DNA of 64,000 nt from Arthrobacter sp. ISL-30 (GCF_018613855.1 NZ_JAGGPK010000022.1:1-64000), one strand, 5' to 3'. Positions 22,043-31,282 are shown, numbered from the stretch's first letter. Notes: a model not told the origin generated them from the letters alone. Program-made: numbers and translations.

Positions 22043-23095
22043 GTGAGCAGTAGCGAAGCCTCCACGCAACGGATCCCGCCGTTTATTTCCCTGGGATCCG
22101 CGCGGGCGATGACTGTAGCGGCGGCGACCGCTGATGCGTCCTCCACTCACACGAATTTGGTTGAAAACTCAGCTGTTTCACGTGAAACTCCCGTTTCTGG
22201 CGTTAACGTTATGGATTCAATGGATGATTCCAGTCCCATTGCCCGGCAGTTGGCGAACGAGACGCGCAGGCGGGAACGCCTGGATGGCCGCAGGCTTCCC
22301 CGCCCCGAGAAGACTCGTATCTTCACGGTGTCCAACCAGAAGGGTGGAGTGGGTAAGACCACCACGACGGTCAACATTGCGGCGGCCCTTGCGGCGGCCG
22401 GCCTCAATGTCCTGGTTATCGACATCGATCCGCAGGGAAATGCCTCCACTGCCTTGGGTGTCGAGCATCACGCCGATGTGGACAGCATCTACGATGTCCT
22501 AATCAACGACCTTCCGTTGAAGGAGGTCGTGGCTCCCTGCCCTGACATCCCCAATCTCATTTGTGCGCCGGCCACCATTCACCTCGCCGGCGCTGAGATC
22601 GAGCTCGTATCCCTCGTTGCCCGTGAACAGCGTCTGCGGCGGGCCATCGATGTCTATGCGAAAGAGCGCGAAAAGAAGGGCGAGGCCCGACTGGACTTTG
22701 TGTTCATTGATTGCCCACCCAGCCTGGGCCTCCTCACAGTCAACGCCTTCTGTGCAGCCACCGAGGTCCTGATTCCGATCCAGTGTGAGTACTACGCGCT
22801 GGAGGGCCTGAGCCAGCTCCTGAAGAACATCGAGATGATCCAGAAGCACCTGAACGCGGATCTGGTAGTTTCGACGATTCTCCTGACTATGTACGACGGC
22901 CGCACCAATCTGGCCGCCCAGGTGGCGGCGGAGGTCCGGCAGCATTTTCCCAACCAGGTACTTTCAGCCGTGGTGCCACGCTCGGTTCGCATCTCCGAAG
23001 CCCCTAGCTACCAGCAGACGGTAATGACCTACGACCCGTCTTCGAGCGGTGCTCTCTCCTACATGGAAGCGGCAGCGGAAATCGCTGAACGCTAG
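22043..23095 (+). CDS. parA: Chromosome partitioning ATPase ParA
   Basis: A 350-residue Walker-type ATPase. The deviant Walker [11 protein letters not shown] lies at about residues 104-113, then [11 protein letters not shown] and [13 protein letters not shown]. ParA-ATP coats the nucleoid and moves ParB-parS complexes. The ~95-residue N-terminal extension includes a parS site inside the coding sequence, translated as AVSRETP. GTG 22043 follows a purine-rich GAGAGTGAGAGTGTGAA; an internal ATG at 22211 lacks such a signal. Confidence 0.95.
   Translation: MSSSEASTQRIPPFISLGSARAMTVAAATADASSTHTNLVENSAVSRETPVSGVNVMDSMDDSSPIARQLANETRRRERLDGRRLPRPEKTRIFTVSNQKGGVGKTTTTVNIAAALAAAGLNVLVIDIDPQGNASTALGVEHHADVDSIYDVLINDLPLKEVVAPCPDIPNLICAPATIHLAGAEIELVSLVAREQRLRRAIDVYAKEREKKGEARLDFVFIDCPPSLGLLTVNAFCAATEVLIPIQCEYYALEGLSQLLKNIEMIQKHLNADLVVSTILLTMYDGRTNLAAQVAAEVRQHFPNQVLSAVVPRSVRISEAPSYQQTVMTYDPSSSGALSYMEAAAEIAER
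22175..22188. other. parS: parS site inside the parA 5' coding region
   Basis: A perfect 14-bp core, GTTTCACGTGAAAC, of the universal chromosomal parS palindrome. It lies about 130 bp into parA. ParB binds it and spreads in a CTP-dependent manner, which could also dampen parAB expression. Confidence 0.92.
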
Positions 23096-23160
23096 AATCT
23101 TTCAATTACTGCAACAGCCAAGCCAGCCGCGGCCGGCTATTCCATCGGAGGGATGTATTT

Positions 23161-24357
23161 ATGAGCGAAAAGCGACGAGGCCTGGGTAGGGGTCTTGGGG
23201 CTCTCATTCCCAGTTCCCCAACGACTGGTGTAGCGGTCACTGGCGCAGCACCCGCACGTCCGGTTGATCTTTTCTTCCCAGAACAGACGCGCAGGCCGGC
23301 TGAATCCACGGTTCCCTCCACGGAGAACGAAGATTTTGACTCCACTGATTCATCAGCTGAATCTTCGGGGGTGAGGTCAGCGCAAACGAAGACTGCTGCT
23401 CCGATGACCCAGGCTTCCAAGCCTGGTGCGTCGAATGCTGGCTCCAATTCACGGACTACCGGAACTGACTCCGGTGCCGCTACTGCCATTGAATCGGTTC
23501 CGGAGATTCCCCTCGCGCCCGAGGCTGATCTCGTCGACGTTCCCGGCGCACGGTTTGCCGAGATCCCGGTCGCAGACATTCATCCAAACCGGAAGCAGCC
23601 TCGCAGTGTCTTTGATGACGATGATATGGCGGAGCTCATCCACTCCGTTCGCGAAATCGGCGTCCTGCAGCCAATTGTTGTTCGTACTTCAACCGAAGTT
23701 GGTGGAGAACCGTATGAGCTGGTCATGGGTGAGCGCCGTTGGCGTGCAGTCCAGGCTGCTGGACTCGAAACCATCCCCGCAATCGTCCGGGATACCTCGG
23801 ATGATGACCTTCTGCGCGACGCACTCCTGGAAAACCTTCACCGGAGCCAGCTGAATCCGCTTGAAGAAGCCGCGGCTTATCAGCAGCTGTTGGAGGACTT
23901 TGGTACTACCCATGAACAGCTGGCGGACCGCATCGGCCGGTCCCGTCCTCAGGTATCAAATACACTCCGACTGCTGAAGCTGCCTCCCTTGGTGCAGCGG
24001 AGGGTCGCTGCCAGTGTCTTGTCCGCCGGCCACGCTCGTGCCCTGCTCTCCCTGCCAGATGCTGCTGCCATGGAGCGCCTGGCGCAGAAAATCGTAGCTG
24101 AGGGCATGTCGGTCCGTGCCACCGAGGAAGCCGTCACCCTCTATCAGGATCCTGCTGCCCCCGCCAAGAACAATATTCCTAAACCGAATGCCAGGCACGA
24201 ACGCTTGGACTATCTGGCTTCCTCGCTGTCCGACCGGTTGGATACGAACGTCAAGATCACCCTCGGTGCCCGTAAGGGACGTGTGAGCATCGAATTCGCC
24301 AGCGTTGAAGACTTGAACCGCATCATGGACGTACTGAGCCCCGGAAGTGAAAGCTAG
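23161..24357 (+). CDS. parB: Chromosome partitioning protein ParB
   Basis: A 398-residue ParB/Spo0J protein. Residues 1-~130 are a long Ser/Thr/Ala-rich N-terminal region of low conservation. The CTP-binding ParB domain covers about 135-225 ([37 protein letters not shown]). The parS-reading helix-turn-helix follows ([20 protein letters not shown]), then a C-terminal dimerisation domain. The N-terminal region is longer than in Bacillus Spo0J. It lies 65 bp after parA and ends with a clear terminator. Confidence 0.96.
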   Translation: MSEKRRGLGRGLGALIPSSPTTGVAVTGAAPARPVDLFFPEQTRRPAESTVPSTENEDFDSTDSSAESSGVRSAQTKTAAPMTQASKPGASNAGSNSRTTGTDSGAATAIESVPEIPLAPEADLVDVPGARFAEIPVADIHPNRKQPRSVFDDDDMAELIHSVREIGVLQPIVVRTSTEVGGEPYELVMGERRWRAVQAAGLETIPAIVRDTSDDDLLRDALLENLHRSQLNPLEEAAAYQQLLEDFGTTHEQLADRIGRSRPQVSNTLRLLKLPPLVQRRVAASVLSAGHARALLSLPDAAAMERLAQKIVAEGMSVRATEEAVTLYQDPAAPAKNNIPKPNARHERLDYLASSLSDRLDTNVKITLGARKGRVSIEFASVEDLNRIMDVLSPGSES

Positions 24358-24376
24358 ACCTGGTTCGTTTGAAATT

Positions 24377-24402
24377 GGGACTCGTTCTTCGGAACGAGTC
24401 CC
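24377..24402 (+). terminator. Terminator of parAB
   Basis: A perfect 11-bp stem, GGGACTCGTTC/GAACGAGTCCC, with a TTCG tetraloop, followed by TATTTGTTTG and placed 19 bp after the parB stop. It isolates the gene-free region to the right from parAB transcription. Confidence 0.9.
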
Positions 24403-24631
24403 TATTTGTTTGTAGGGAGCCTGTTTGTAGCGGCCGAGGTCGTCATCTTGGCCTTCGAAGTGCATTGGCCCAATCCGACTGTTGTTACGGTGTTTGGCTG
24501 GCAAGAAGCCACTTCTGAGGCGTGGTTGGTATGCTTCGGCGACCCTCCTTCGCCCCCAGAAGGGCTTTGAACAGGGGCCATGACGCGAGCTGAGGAACCT
24601 CTCGTTGTGGTTGCGGAGCAGGGCGTTGGCT

Positions 24632-24667
24632 AGCCGCTTTAGGCGGTGGTTGGCGCCTATAGCGGCT
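24632..24667. repeat. Long hairpin in the gene-free region
   Basis: Arms AGCCGCTTTAGGC (24632-24644) and GCCTATAGCGGCT (24655-24667) pair over 13 positions with one mismatch around a 10-nt loop. No T run follows, so it is probably not a terminator. Confidence 0.5.
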
Positions 24668-25004
24668 CAGGAGCAGGTTCTGGAAGGCTTTCCGCTATTT
24701 CTGCAGCCGCGAACGAGTCTCGTCGTCCCTTTTGGGCGTGTTCAATACCCAAATGGAGCTCTTCGCTCGTCTTCGAAATTCCTTGCTGGAGGCGCTCCTG
24801 GCCTTTGTGTAAGTGGTGGGGGCAGGTTCACCTATGTTGCTACTTCTTGCCTACAGCTGCTCGTGTGTGGCAGGTCGTAGCCCATCTTGGGTGCTTCCTG
24901 GGGACATGAAATGGAGGGTGTCGTTGCCAGTTGAACACGTTCCTACCCAATCAGCCCGTGCATTTTCGGCCCGCTTTGACCTTGGATCTCAATGTAAGTG
25001 GTCG

Positions 25005-25020
25005 TGTTTCACGTGAAACA
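25005..25020. other. parS: parS site
   Basis: A perfect 16-bp palindrome, TGTTTCACGTGAAACA, the consensus ParB-binding site. A strong hairpin (25037-25062) lies 16 bp to its right. Confidence 0.95.
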
Positions 25021-25036
25021 AGGCTGGTTCTGGCCA

Positions 25037-25062
25037 TCGGGCTCGCCGCGTGGCGAGCCCGA
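25037..25062. repeat. Perfect hairpin next to parS
   Basis: An 11-bp perfect stem, TCGGGCTCGCC/GGCGAGCCCGA, with a GCGT loop. No T tract follows. It may be a cruciform or a transcription block beside parS. Confidence 0.6.
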
Positions 25063-25877
25063 CTATTCAGGAAGTCCACTGTTCTCGTTTTGCGGATCTA
25101 TTGCCAGGCGGAGTGTGTCGAAGGCGCTGGAGGCACGAAAACGAGGCCCAGGCATTCTGGGACGGATTGCTGCTACTCCAAATGATGGTTGCGGCCTGGT
25201 TTCCCGTGGTTTGGGCACCCCAGTCCTTCGCGAGCCAAGGATCTATACCCAGTCTAGGGTTGGGGAGTTCCGAAAATCGTAAAAACAATGGGCCTTCTGC
25301 CTTCCTGATGGTGATTGCAGTCCCGCTCGAATTTTCCCACTCTCGACTCGCGCACAGAATCTAACCACTTCTCCGCCTACTACTCGCTCGCCTATTTACG
25401 CGTCCGTGGCCACGGAAGTCCCGATTCAAGCGGTGACATTCAAGAAGTTCCCGAGTCCGATCCGGAGTTTGGTCTTCATCAGTTGCCAATGGATCCAATT
25501 ACAACACGCAAATCCAGCAACGATGGAAACGGGCACGCCTAGGTGGTGATAGCTCTGGCGGGCATCCCAACTATTGGAATTGCTTAAGAAATAGGTGGCG
25601 GATTGTGGAACTGCCGAGAGACCGCAAGATGCAGATGAATGGCCGGAACAGCCGGGAGCAGTCCCAGGGAGGAAGTTAACTCTCTTCGAAATGGCCAAGA
25701 CGTTTGATGGCGCTGGTTGCGCGAATCGAATGCGACGTTTGAGCACTCCTCGTTCGACCTTGTCGTTGATCCCACATGTCTTCCTGAATGCGGCCCTAGC
25801 AATCGGACTGGCTTGTACTGAGAGGCCAAGGTGGAGCGTTCTTTCCGCCCCCCGACCAGGCACAGAGTAGAGGATGT

Positions 25878-25915
25878 GTATCACGTGAAACGGCAGTCCT
25901 GGTTTCACATGAAAC
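25878..25915. other. Pair of degenerate parS sites
   Basis: GTATCACGTGAAAC (25878-25891) and GTTTCACATGAAAC (25902-25915) each differ from the 14-bp parS core at one position. They are 24 bp apart and precede the perfect site at 25998. They could be weak ParB sites or decaying copies. Confidence 0.65.
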
Positions 25916-25997
25916 ATGCGTGCGCGCCTTTGGGCCAGTGACCTCTTCAGCGATGCTTGCAGGAGTCGCTACTCCTCCTGACCCTGATCTGCGGAAT

Positions 25998-26011
25998 GTT
26001 TCACGTGAAAC
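25998..26011. other. parS: parS site
   Basis: A perfect 14-bp core, GTTTCACGTGAAAC; the outer pair of the 16-mer is T/G rather than T/A. Confidence 0.93.
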
Positions 26012-27417
26012 GGTATCGGCGATTCCATGGGTATTAAGCCACGCCTAAAAGGAAGCTGGCTTCATATCTTTGTAAGTGAGCTTCGTATTTGGCATCTACA
26101 GGAAGGGCCTGGACGCGAGCCCGGGCATTAGGAACCGTTCGACGGAAAAGGGCGGGACTGTCATTACCGAAGGCACCAGTCGCTGAACTACTGAGCTCTT
26201 ATATGAAAGTGGAAATGTGTCTATAGCGGATCACTGCGGGGATAACGCCAGCAACTCGACTATGGTCTAGGGTCACTACGAAAGAGGTCTGGGTTCACTA
26301 TGAAGTCGATCTGGGCACCACCTTGCCCAAGCACCACAGGAACCCGGCACAAGCGCGTGAGCAGCTGGCATTGGGGAGGTGCCGCTATTGACGCTCTTCG
26401 TTCCAGTGATGATCCATGACGAAGACCCCTGCCGAAGAATCCGTTGCCCATGGTCTGAATAGCGGCACTCAGGCAAACAACTCACCGTCTCCCTGAGATG
26501 AGCTTGCCGAAGTGGGCATCGAAAGGTCTTGTTGTCGGTCTTTGTGGGAATATGAAGATCGAGACCGCCCCTCCCCTACCAGCGCTTTTGAACCTGAGAC
26601 CATGCCTTGGACCACCCAAGTAGGGAGATGCTTCGACGCTCCTATTCATCACAGGTTGAGGCGGAAACAGTCCCGTGATGGCGAAGCGACGTGAATTTCG
26701 TTGGCGACACTAGCCCGGAACGACTGCCCCGGCCACTGTCGTAAATTGCAGCACGCTGCTCGACACTCTGGTTCCACTGGGGCAGTTCCTCACCAGGCCA
26801 ATTCCACTCAGCGGCGGCTCAACAACTTCTCCTCGCGCAACATTCGCCCGGGCACTCTCTTCCTGGTGGAGCTAGCTGCATGGGCATGAATGCCATGAGC
26901 GGAACGGGTGGCTGTTTGTGAACTGGCTGGTTCGCCGGCACTTGACGGTCACTCCCCTGCAGGCTCTGTTCCTCAAGCTCCGTTCCTCGACATAGAGCGC
27001 CTGCATATCGTTCGAAAGACAGTTGCCCTGCCGGATGATCCGACGGGCAGATAGTCGGAGGGCCATCAGCTAAAACTCGTATAGACGTCGAAATCCCTTG
27101 GAGATCTCGACACTGGAAGGCTAGCGGGTTCGTGGGCTCGATAGGATGACGCGGCAGACAGACGGCAGTCACCCTGTCTATGCATGGCTCGAGCAAGTTT
27201 GGTGGCTGGCCCTTAGATCGACACAGCTAACGGACCCTGCCGGTCAAACAGATACTATTCGGCTGACCCAAATGGGTCTCAATGATCCCAGATGTCACAC
27301 TCTCCGGACGACTCTCCTGCTGGATAAGTTCCTCCCAGGAGGGTTTCCTATGTGGCTGCCGGGAACGTGGAACGCCCTATTGCCGAGAGTGTAGCCCGCA
27401 CAAGCTGTGAATTCTGC

Positions 27418-27462
27418 TGTGGATTTCCTTGTGGAAATCGCTGTGGATAACTTTGTGTATAA
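27418..27462 (+). promoter_or_regulatory. Four co-oriented DnaA boxes at exact 12-bp spacing
   Basis: TGTGGATTT (27418), TGTGGAAAT (27430), TGTGGATAA (27442) and TGTGTATAA (27454) start exactly 12 bp apart, each separated by 3 bp. The third is the perfect complement of the consensus TTATCCACA. Such regular phasing is suited to cooperative DnaA filament assembly. Confidence 0.75.
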
Positions 27463-27544
27463 GTGATCTGGGTCGCGCTACGGTCGGCTCCATCTGTGCA
27501 CCCAGTCCCTACAACGACTTCCAGCGGAAGAGGTGAGTGGGTGG

Positions 27545-27560
27545 TGTTTCACGTGAAACA
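27545..27560. other. parS: parS site
   Basis: A perfect TGTTTCACGTGAAACA, placed between the two DnaA-box arrays at 27418-27462 and 27733-27804. Confidence 0.95.
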
Positions 27561-27732
27561 GACTCAGTATCCTGACTGGCACTGTGTTTTTGGTCATATG
27601 ACGCAGGAAAGTGACTCATTTTCTATGATTTCTTAAGCACCATTGTTCGCAGTCACGACAATGCATGGCCCTCCAGGGAGCACCTCCGAGAAGCGGGCTG
27701 AACCGCGAAGTAGCAATCGCCTACACGTGAGC

Positions 27733-27804
27733 TCTCCACAGTATCCACAGGGCCCCTGGAAGGGCTGTGGATATTGCTGTGGATAACTTATCCACTGTGG
27801 ACAG
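27733..27804. promoter_or_regulatory. Compact inverted DnaA-box array
   Basis: Six box-like sequences occur in 72 bp: TCTCCACA (27733), TATCCACA (27742), reverse TGTGGATAT (27766), reverse TGTGGATAA (27778), TTATCCACT (27788) and reverse TGTGGACAG (27796). The middle pair forms a perfect palindrome, GTGGATAA-C-TTATCCAC. The outer pair at 27742 and 27766 is also inverted. Confidence 0.7.
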
Positions 27805-27943
27805 GGACCCTTCTGGCAGGATGAGCCGAGAGCCTTCCGGATCACTCATCCGGATCCGCGGCGAGGTCTGAAAATTGGGTTCAGACTGCAGTCCCAGGGT
27901 AATCAGGGACCGCTTGGTCATGGTAGTCGAGGGGGTCCCAGAG

Positions 27944-27959
27944 TGTTTCACGTGAAACA
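27944..27959. other. parS: parS site
   Basis: A perfect TGTTTCACGTGAAACA, 140 bp right of the inverted DnaA-box array. Confidence 0.95.
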
Positions 27960-28057
27960 GAATGACCAAGGATTGCGGTCACCCTTCGCCAATTCGATCC
28001 TTAGCAGCTCACTAATCGTCGGTATCTCAACGACGTCGGGACCGCTGACCCCTCGGA

Positions 28058-28361
28058 GTTAGTGGACGGAATGACGTAGAGAAAAGTTTGTAGAGGTCAC
28101 TCGGTACAACGACCAGGACACGGCGGACTTCAGGAACTGTGACTCGTTGAGGACTCGCAGTCTTGAACGGGGATCGTCGTCACCGCACCGGAAGGGCCCG
28201 TTAGTACAGGATGAAGTAGCGGATGTTAGTGGACGGGGTTCCTTGATTTCATCCACGCGACACCACCGCCGGCAGCTTCCCAACAGACGCCAGGGCTCCC
28301 TAACACAATGAGCCGTCCCTCGGAAGGGCAATGTAAGTTGTCTCAGAAGGGCAATGTAAGT
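28058..28361. repeat. Short direct repeats resembling mobile-element debris
   Basis: GTTAGTGGACGG occurs at 28058-28069 and 28225-28236. GAAGGGCAATGTAAGT occurs at 28323-28338 and 28346-28361, 23 bp apart, with similarity continuing into GTCT. Multiple short terminal repeats are typical of IS21-like ends, but no transposase remains, so the origin is only a guess. Confidence 0.4.
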
Positions 28362-29108
28362 CGTCTTGAGAATCTCCGTCGTCCTTCTCGTATTCTGGGA
28401 AGGTCCCTGTCGATTGATCCAACCGAGGGACAGGTAGTGGCTTGTACCCGTTGGCCGGGACTGTAGCTACTATGAAGTAGTCAGGGGCTCCTGTCTATTG
28501 TGCGGTGGTGGCGCAGGCATCGGCTCCCCAAATAATCGATCTGAGACTTAGTAGCACCGTCTGCACAGCGGGTCCGCGATCGCTGAATTGGCCTTAGCGG
28601 GTTCCTCACCAGCGCCTTGGAATGACGTCGAAGGTGGAACTTCACGGCTGGTTTCGGCGCACGGTCCATGGCTTACTGGGTTTGGGAGAGTCAAGGAGAT
28701 TAGAGGCATCGTTGATTGGGCGGCCTTCTGGCACACCATTGCGACTGGTTTTAGATGTCGCCGCCCTGAACAGGATGGGGTTCCACGTGTTTGATTCTTG
28801 GATTTGCTGTTCCGACCGAGGATCCGTTAGTGCGCTCACCGCTTCTCTTGAAACCGTAGAGCCAAGGCGCCAGCGAAATGTAGTCCTGTCATTCAAGCCA
28901 AGCGGTGGCTGTGGCCGTAATTTGATGAGTGCGTAAGCAGGGTCTTAGACTCATTTCCGTTAGGGAGCAGCCTGCTCTTGAACCACATATAGTCCAGTTT
29001 CCGTGTCGCTTGTCGGATTAGAGGAGCCATAACTCCTTTTGGACCGTAAGTACCGCGGTATGTGGCTCGCTTTCGCAGCAGTTTGGCGACGCGATGGATT
29101 CACTGCCA

Positions 29109-29126
29109 CGGTTTCACTGGAAACCG
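29109..29126. other. Degenerate parS-like palindrome
   Basis: CGGTTTC-ACTG-GAAACCG is a perfect inverted repeat with a 4-bp centre. It matches the parS arms but has CACTGG in place of the CACGTG centre. ParB binding is doubtful. Confidence 0.45.
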
Positions 29127-29287
29127 CGGGACCCAACTGCTGTTCCTTTCAGTGGAAGGGGGCCGTTAGGGCTTTTATGAGCTTGCTGTGCTTGGACCAA
29201 GCCTTCGGGGAGCCTCATGGAGACCAAGTGGATGAAGTGGCGAAGTTTGGCGCGTAAGGACCAGTGACAGCGAAAACAGTTTGGCCG

Positions 29288-29323
29288 GAACCTTCGCTGT
29301 TTCACGTGAAACAGCGAAGGTTC
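29288..29323. other. parS: parS inside a perfect 36-bp palindrome
   Basis: The parS core (16-mer at 29298-29313) is extended on both sides by GAACCTTCGC/GCGAAGGTTC with no mismatch, giving an 18-bp-per-arm palindrome. No other parS in the window has such flanks. The extra symmetry may support cruciform formation or another dimeric protein. Confidence 0.93.
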
Positions 29324-30045
29324 TGAATGCGCTGCTCTCCTTGCTGCCCCTTCCCGCATTCCGGGAGATATAGATTCATAAGTTCCCTAGGCTGAGAGAG
29401 ACTCCTATTTTTGCCTGCAATCGGCCTAGGTATGGCGCGTAGGCACCAAGAAGAAGACATCGGCATTTTCGCGACTGAAGCGGGATTTCCGTAGTGGTGC
29501 CTGAGGTTCAACAGCCGCCTAGATCATCCATTCGGTGAGTGAAAGCCGTTCTGTAAGAACACGGTTTGGAATGCCGAGAGATTAAAGGTCCTTTCACCTG
29601 TTCCAAGGGACGCATTCCCCTGACAAGAAGGGATCACGAATCATCGGGAATGTACTCGACCGGGTTACGGACCTGTAAGAGTGGCGTGCAGTTTAACTAA
29701 GCTAGCCATGTGCACGGTGAGGCCTCCGTGGAGTGAAATGGACTCCCGCGAGCATCCGGCACTTGGTTGGATCTGATTGGCCGCAGAGCTCGTGGGCACG
29801 CCATTGGCGTTGAGTAGCGTGCTCCAGGTGGACCACGGATCACCTTTCGACCGCGGAACCGGCTTCTCGACAGGTTCGATCATACGAGCCGCTTGGTGGT
29901 TGGGCTTGTCGGAACATTGATCGCGACAGGGTCTATATCCAGAGCCGCCTGACGGTCGATCTCTACCGGAAGCTGGATCTCGATAGGCTCGATAACCAGA
30001 GACTTCTGGTCGTCGCCTGCCGCAACTTGGATCTCGATTTGCCTC

Positions 30046-30061
30046 TGTTTCACGTGAAACA
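30046..30061. other. parS: parS site
   Basis: A perfect TGTTTCACGTGAAACA, extended to a 20-bp palindrome (30044-30063). It is the rightmost parS in the window. Confidence 0.95.
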
Positions 30062-30261
30062 GACGAGACACCGGGCACCTTCGCTGGCCCGAAGCAGACT
30101 TGGACAGGCTCCATCAGCGGAAAGCCCGGAAAGTGAGCTTGGCTGCGAAAACCTTCTGAGAACTATCTCCTTCCCTCCCAGACATGTAGTCAACTCATTT
30201 AGCACTCTAGCCGGCCTGATCGTCGATGCTGACAGCAGCCAACACTGCTGACAACCCATTC

Positions 30262-30308
30262 CGGTCAAGTTTGACCGAAGTATTGTTCAATGCTTATTGT
30301 TCAATGCT
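30262..30308. repeat. Inverted repeat plus 14-bp tandem duplication
   Basis: CGGTCAA-GT-TTGACCG at 30262-30277 is a perfect palindrome. Just right of it, TATTGTTCAATGCT is exactly duplicated in tandem (30281-30294, 30295-30308). No gene is nearby; the function is unknown. Confidence 0.75.
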
Positions 30309-30571
30309 TACCGCCGCGCACCAAGAGCTTCCTTGCTCGGCACCCACGGTCTGCACGCCTGACTTGATTCCATTCCCGAGGCGGCACTGGGAAGCCGTCG
30401 GGACAGCCCCTCATTCATCAAGGGACATTCTCCTCCTGGACTCCTCCTTCATGCAGTGCTGGATGGAGGTCTGGTGACCGCCGTCTCAAGTACCGATCCA
30501 ACGACCGAGCGGCTCAGATAGAGCATTGCGGCACTTTGACCGGACACCAAAGAAGAGTGCCAGTGCGATGA

Positions 30572-30616
30572 CCCCGGCCAGGCCAACCCCGGCCAGGCCA
30601 AGCCCGGCCAGTACAA
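30572..30616. repeat. 15-bp GC-rich tandem repeat
   Basis: CCCCGGCCAGGCCAA is present twice exactly (30572-30586, 30587-30601) and once in degenerate form (30602-30616). The composition stands out from the less GC-rich surroundings. Confidence 0.8.
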
Positions 30617-30865
30617 GGGCCAGTATGAAAGAAGCAACATGGGGATCGGGATGCTACGGCAGAACAATCCCGTGTAGGGCACCTGACTCAGATGAGAATT
30701 GCGCAACCCAACAAGAAAAAGGCGCCGCTAGGAGGCCATACGAAGCAACGCAAACGACCCCATGTAGCCCAGTGACCCCCAAGAAGCCAGCAACCGCCAA
30801 CCAAAGCCGTCAGGCGAAACTCTGCCCAGTAAGAAATCAATTGACATTGAATTAGGAAGAAAGCA

Positions 30866-30910
30866 AAGTGCCGGCGACCACTCCCTGTGGGGATGTGGTC
30901 ACCGGCACTT
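30866..30910 (-). terminator. Terminator of trxA
   Basis: A 16-bp stem with one mismatch (arms 30866-30881 and 30895-30910) and a 13-nt loop, 45 bp after the trxA stop. On the minus strand it is followed by the T-rich TTTGCTTTCTTCC. Confidence 0.8.
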
Positions 30911-30955
30911 CACGCTTGCAATAGCCCAAACCTCTAGCGGCCTGGCCCGAAACTG

Positions 30956-31282
30956 CTAGGACAGTACGTCGGCAAATTCCTTCTCGAAGAACTGCTTTGG
31001 CTTCGCGCCAATAACGGTGTTCTTCACCTCGCCACCGGAGAACAGGTAGACAGCAGGGATGGAGGTGATTCCGTACTCGGCGGCGATGGCCGGATTATCA
31101 TCGACGTTCACCTTGACGACGTCGATCTTTTCTCCGTACTCCACAGAGATCTCGTCCAGGATGGGGCCGAGCTTGCGGCAAGGACCGCACCACTCTGCCC
31201 AGAAATCCACGATGACCGGCTTATCGGCGGCGAGGACGTCCGTGCTGAAGCTTGCGTCTGTGACGTCTTTGGCGTTGCTCAT
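30956..31282 (-). CDS. trxA: Thioredoxin
   Basis: A 108-residue thioredoxin with the redox motif WCGPC at about residues 31-35, the cis-proline region SIPAVYLF, and a typical C-terminal helix. It reduces protein disulfides in the cytoplasm and is recycled by the thioredoxin reductase encoded 39 bp upstream. The trxB-trxA pair right of parAB is a conserved actinobacterial arrangement. Confidence 0.97.
   Translation of the reverse strand: MSNAKDVTDASFSTDVLAADKPVIVDFWAEWCGPCRKLGPILDEISVEYGEKIDVVKVNVDDNPAIAAEYGITSIPAVYLFSGGEVKNTVIGAKPKQFFEKEFADVLS

Larger units (their letters stand above)
24403..30865. other. Gene-free 6.5-kb region bearing parS and DnaA-box arrays
   Basis: No open frame here looks coding: all are short, have no recognisable family and lack the third-position GC bias of the flanking genes. 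Base composition is visibly less GC-rich than the neighbours. The region contains six perfect parS sites, degenerate parS copies, two DnaA-box arrays, hairpins and short tandem repeats, all listed separately. In mycobacteria the parB-trx interval instead holds genes such as cwlM. I read this as an origin-proximal centromere zone in decayed or non-coding DNA. Confidence 0.7.

Noticed and set aside
25426..25917. The longest minus-strand frame (163 codons) in the gene-free zone
   Set aside because: It begins at a degenerate parS, has no family features and weak codon bias; the same holds for the other frames between 24.4 and 30.9 kb.
27418..27804. The true replication origin
   Set aside because: The dnaA-dnaN spacer at 16321-16880 has the expected position, boxes and AT-rich tract; the 27-kb arrays lack an obvious unwinding element, so an auxiliary role is more likely.
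29880..30071. A 63-codon minus-strand frame with alternating hydrophobic residues, beginning near the parS at 30046
   Set aside because: The pattern comes from short internal DNA repeats (GATCTCGAT); no ribosome-binding site and no homologue recognised.
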